From assembly GCA_021849995.1 (NCBI GenBank), contig JAJZSC010000237.1, positions 1 through 5,842 of the forward strand: DNA of 5,842 bases, read 5' to 3'. The notes beneath the pieces were generated by a model, which saw only the letters and a program-made list of their open reading frames with translations, was not told the origin of the DNA and made no database searches. Position 1 is the stretch's first letter. The number at the start of each line of letters is the position of its first letter. Positions 5,224 to 5,842 of this stretch are shown here, one piece after another. The stretch is from Bacillota bacterium (GTDB lineage: Bacteria > Bacillota > Desulfitobacteriia > Desulfitobacteriales > Desulfitobacteriaceae). The translations under genes were made by a program, and so were the position numbers.

Positions 5224-5842
5224 TTACTCTTCTCCCAATCCAAGAATCTGACGTGTTGATTGTTTAATATCCCCTATATCAAGACTAAAGTCCAAGGCTT
5301 TTACGGAATGTGTCAAAGAGCCTATTGAGATAATATCTACTCCAGTTTCAGCTACCTTGCGAATATCTTGTTCCTTTATACCGCCAGAAGCCTCAACTAC
5401 CGCTCTCTTGGCGATAATTTGAACTGCCTCATGCATATTCTCTAGGCTCATGTTATCCAACATGATAATATCGACTCCAGACTCAGCGGCCTCCCTTACC
5501 TGTTCTAGGGTTTCGCATTCCACCTCAATCTTGGTGACATGCCCTGTGAGCTTGCGGGCGGTTGACACCGCTTGCTTAATCCCTCCAGCCGCTGCTATAT
5601 GATTATCCTTTAGCATTATTGCATCATATAGACCAAATCTATGATTACGCCCGCCACCAACTCTTACGGCATATTTTTGTAAAAGTCTTAAGCACGGCAA
5701 GGTTTTCCTGGTATCTGTGATCATAACAGGTAAACCTTCCACCTTTTTAACGAATTCTCGTGTTTTAGTCGATATTCCTGACAGGTGTTGCAACAGGTTA
5801 AGTGCGGTTCGCTCCCCCTGTAATATGTAGCGTAAAGGTCCA
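5224..5842 (-). CDS. nadC: Nicotinate-nucleotide pyrophosphorylase (quinolinate phosphoribosyltransferase), 5' end cut off
   Basis: Converts quinolinate and PRPP to nicotinate mononucleotide, CO2 and pyrophosphate in de novo NAD synthesis. The window holds the last 205 codons; about 75-85 N-terminal residues are missing, judging from a family length of about 280. The frame is open to the window edge: residues before the TTG at 5793 read RTALNL and belong to the conserved core, so that TTG is an internal leucine codon and not the start. Counting from the edge: ERTALNLLQHLSGIS (10-24), DTRKT (43-47), GGGRNHR (62-68), the KDNH catalytic-site motif (78-81), EVECE (106-110), MLDNM (127-131), EASGGI (150-155) and SIGSLTHS (172-179). 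These include the basic phosphate-binding and acidic active-site residues of the family. It lies 2 nt upstream of birA; upstream partners such as nadA/nadB would be outside the window. Confidence 0.96.
   Translation of the reverse strand, partial: GPLRYILQGERTALNLLQHLSGISTKTREFVKKVEGLPVMITDTRKTLPCLRLLQKYAVRVGGGRNHRFGLYDAIMLKDNHIAAAGGIKQAVSTARKLTGHVTKIEVECETLEQVREAAESGVDIIMLDNMSLENMHEAVQIIAKRAVVEASGGIKEQDIRKVAETGVDIISIGSLTHSVKALDFSLDIGDIKQSTRQILGLGEE

Overview
The window carries six protein-coding genes, all on the minus strand, so transcription runs from high to low coordinates. In that order they are nadC (5' end cut off by the window edge), birA, coaX, dusB, greA and lysS (3' end cut off). 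Protein sequences, moderate-to-low GC, GGAGG-type ribosome binding sites and this gene order point to a spore-former-type Firmicute of class Clostridia. The Peptococcaceae (Desulfosporosinus/Desulfitobacterium-like) are my best guess, from general familiarity and not from a search.

Region by region. 5842-4247: nadC and birA are separated by 2 nt and almost certainly translationally coupled; they link NAD synthesis with biotin attachment and regulation. 4246-3752: a 495-nt stretch with no credible gene. It holds a 277-bp element bounded by 16-bp perfect inverted repeats and full of internal stems, followed by a short dispersed repeat. 3751-1953: coaX (CoA synthesis) and dusB (tRNA dihydrouridine synthase) lie 71 nt apart and are probably cotranscribed. 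1952-1605: another non-coding stretch with a second copy of the dispersed repeat, a possible dusB terminator, a perfect-consensus sigma-A promoter and a leader of about 114 nt for greA. 1604-1134: greA, followed by a convincing intrinsic terminator. 1133-852: the lysS upstream region, with a 19-bp perfect palindrome and only a weak promoter candidate. 851-1: the first 283 codons of lysS.

The genes are housekeeping: cofactor supply (NAD, biotin, CoA), tRNA modification and charging, and transcript elongation fidelity. The unusual material is between them: the 277-bp inverted-repeat element between birA and coaX, which could be a MITE-like insertion or a large structured RNA, and the ~50-bp repeat pair that brackets coaX-dusB. 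No CRISPR array, tRNA, rRNA, intact transposase, phage gene or defence gene is visible.
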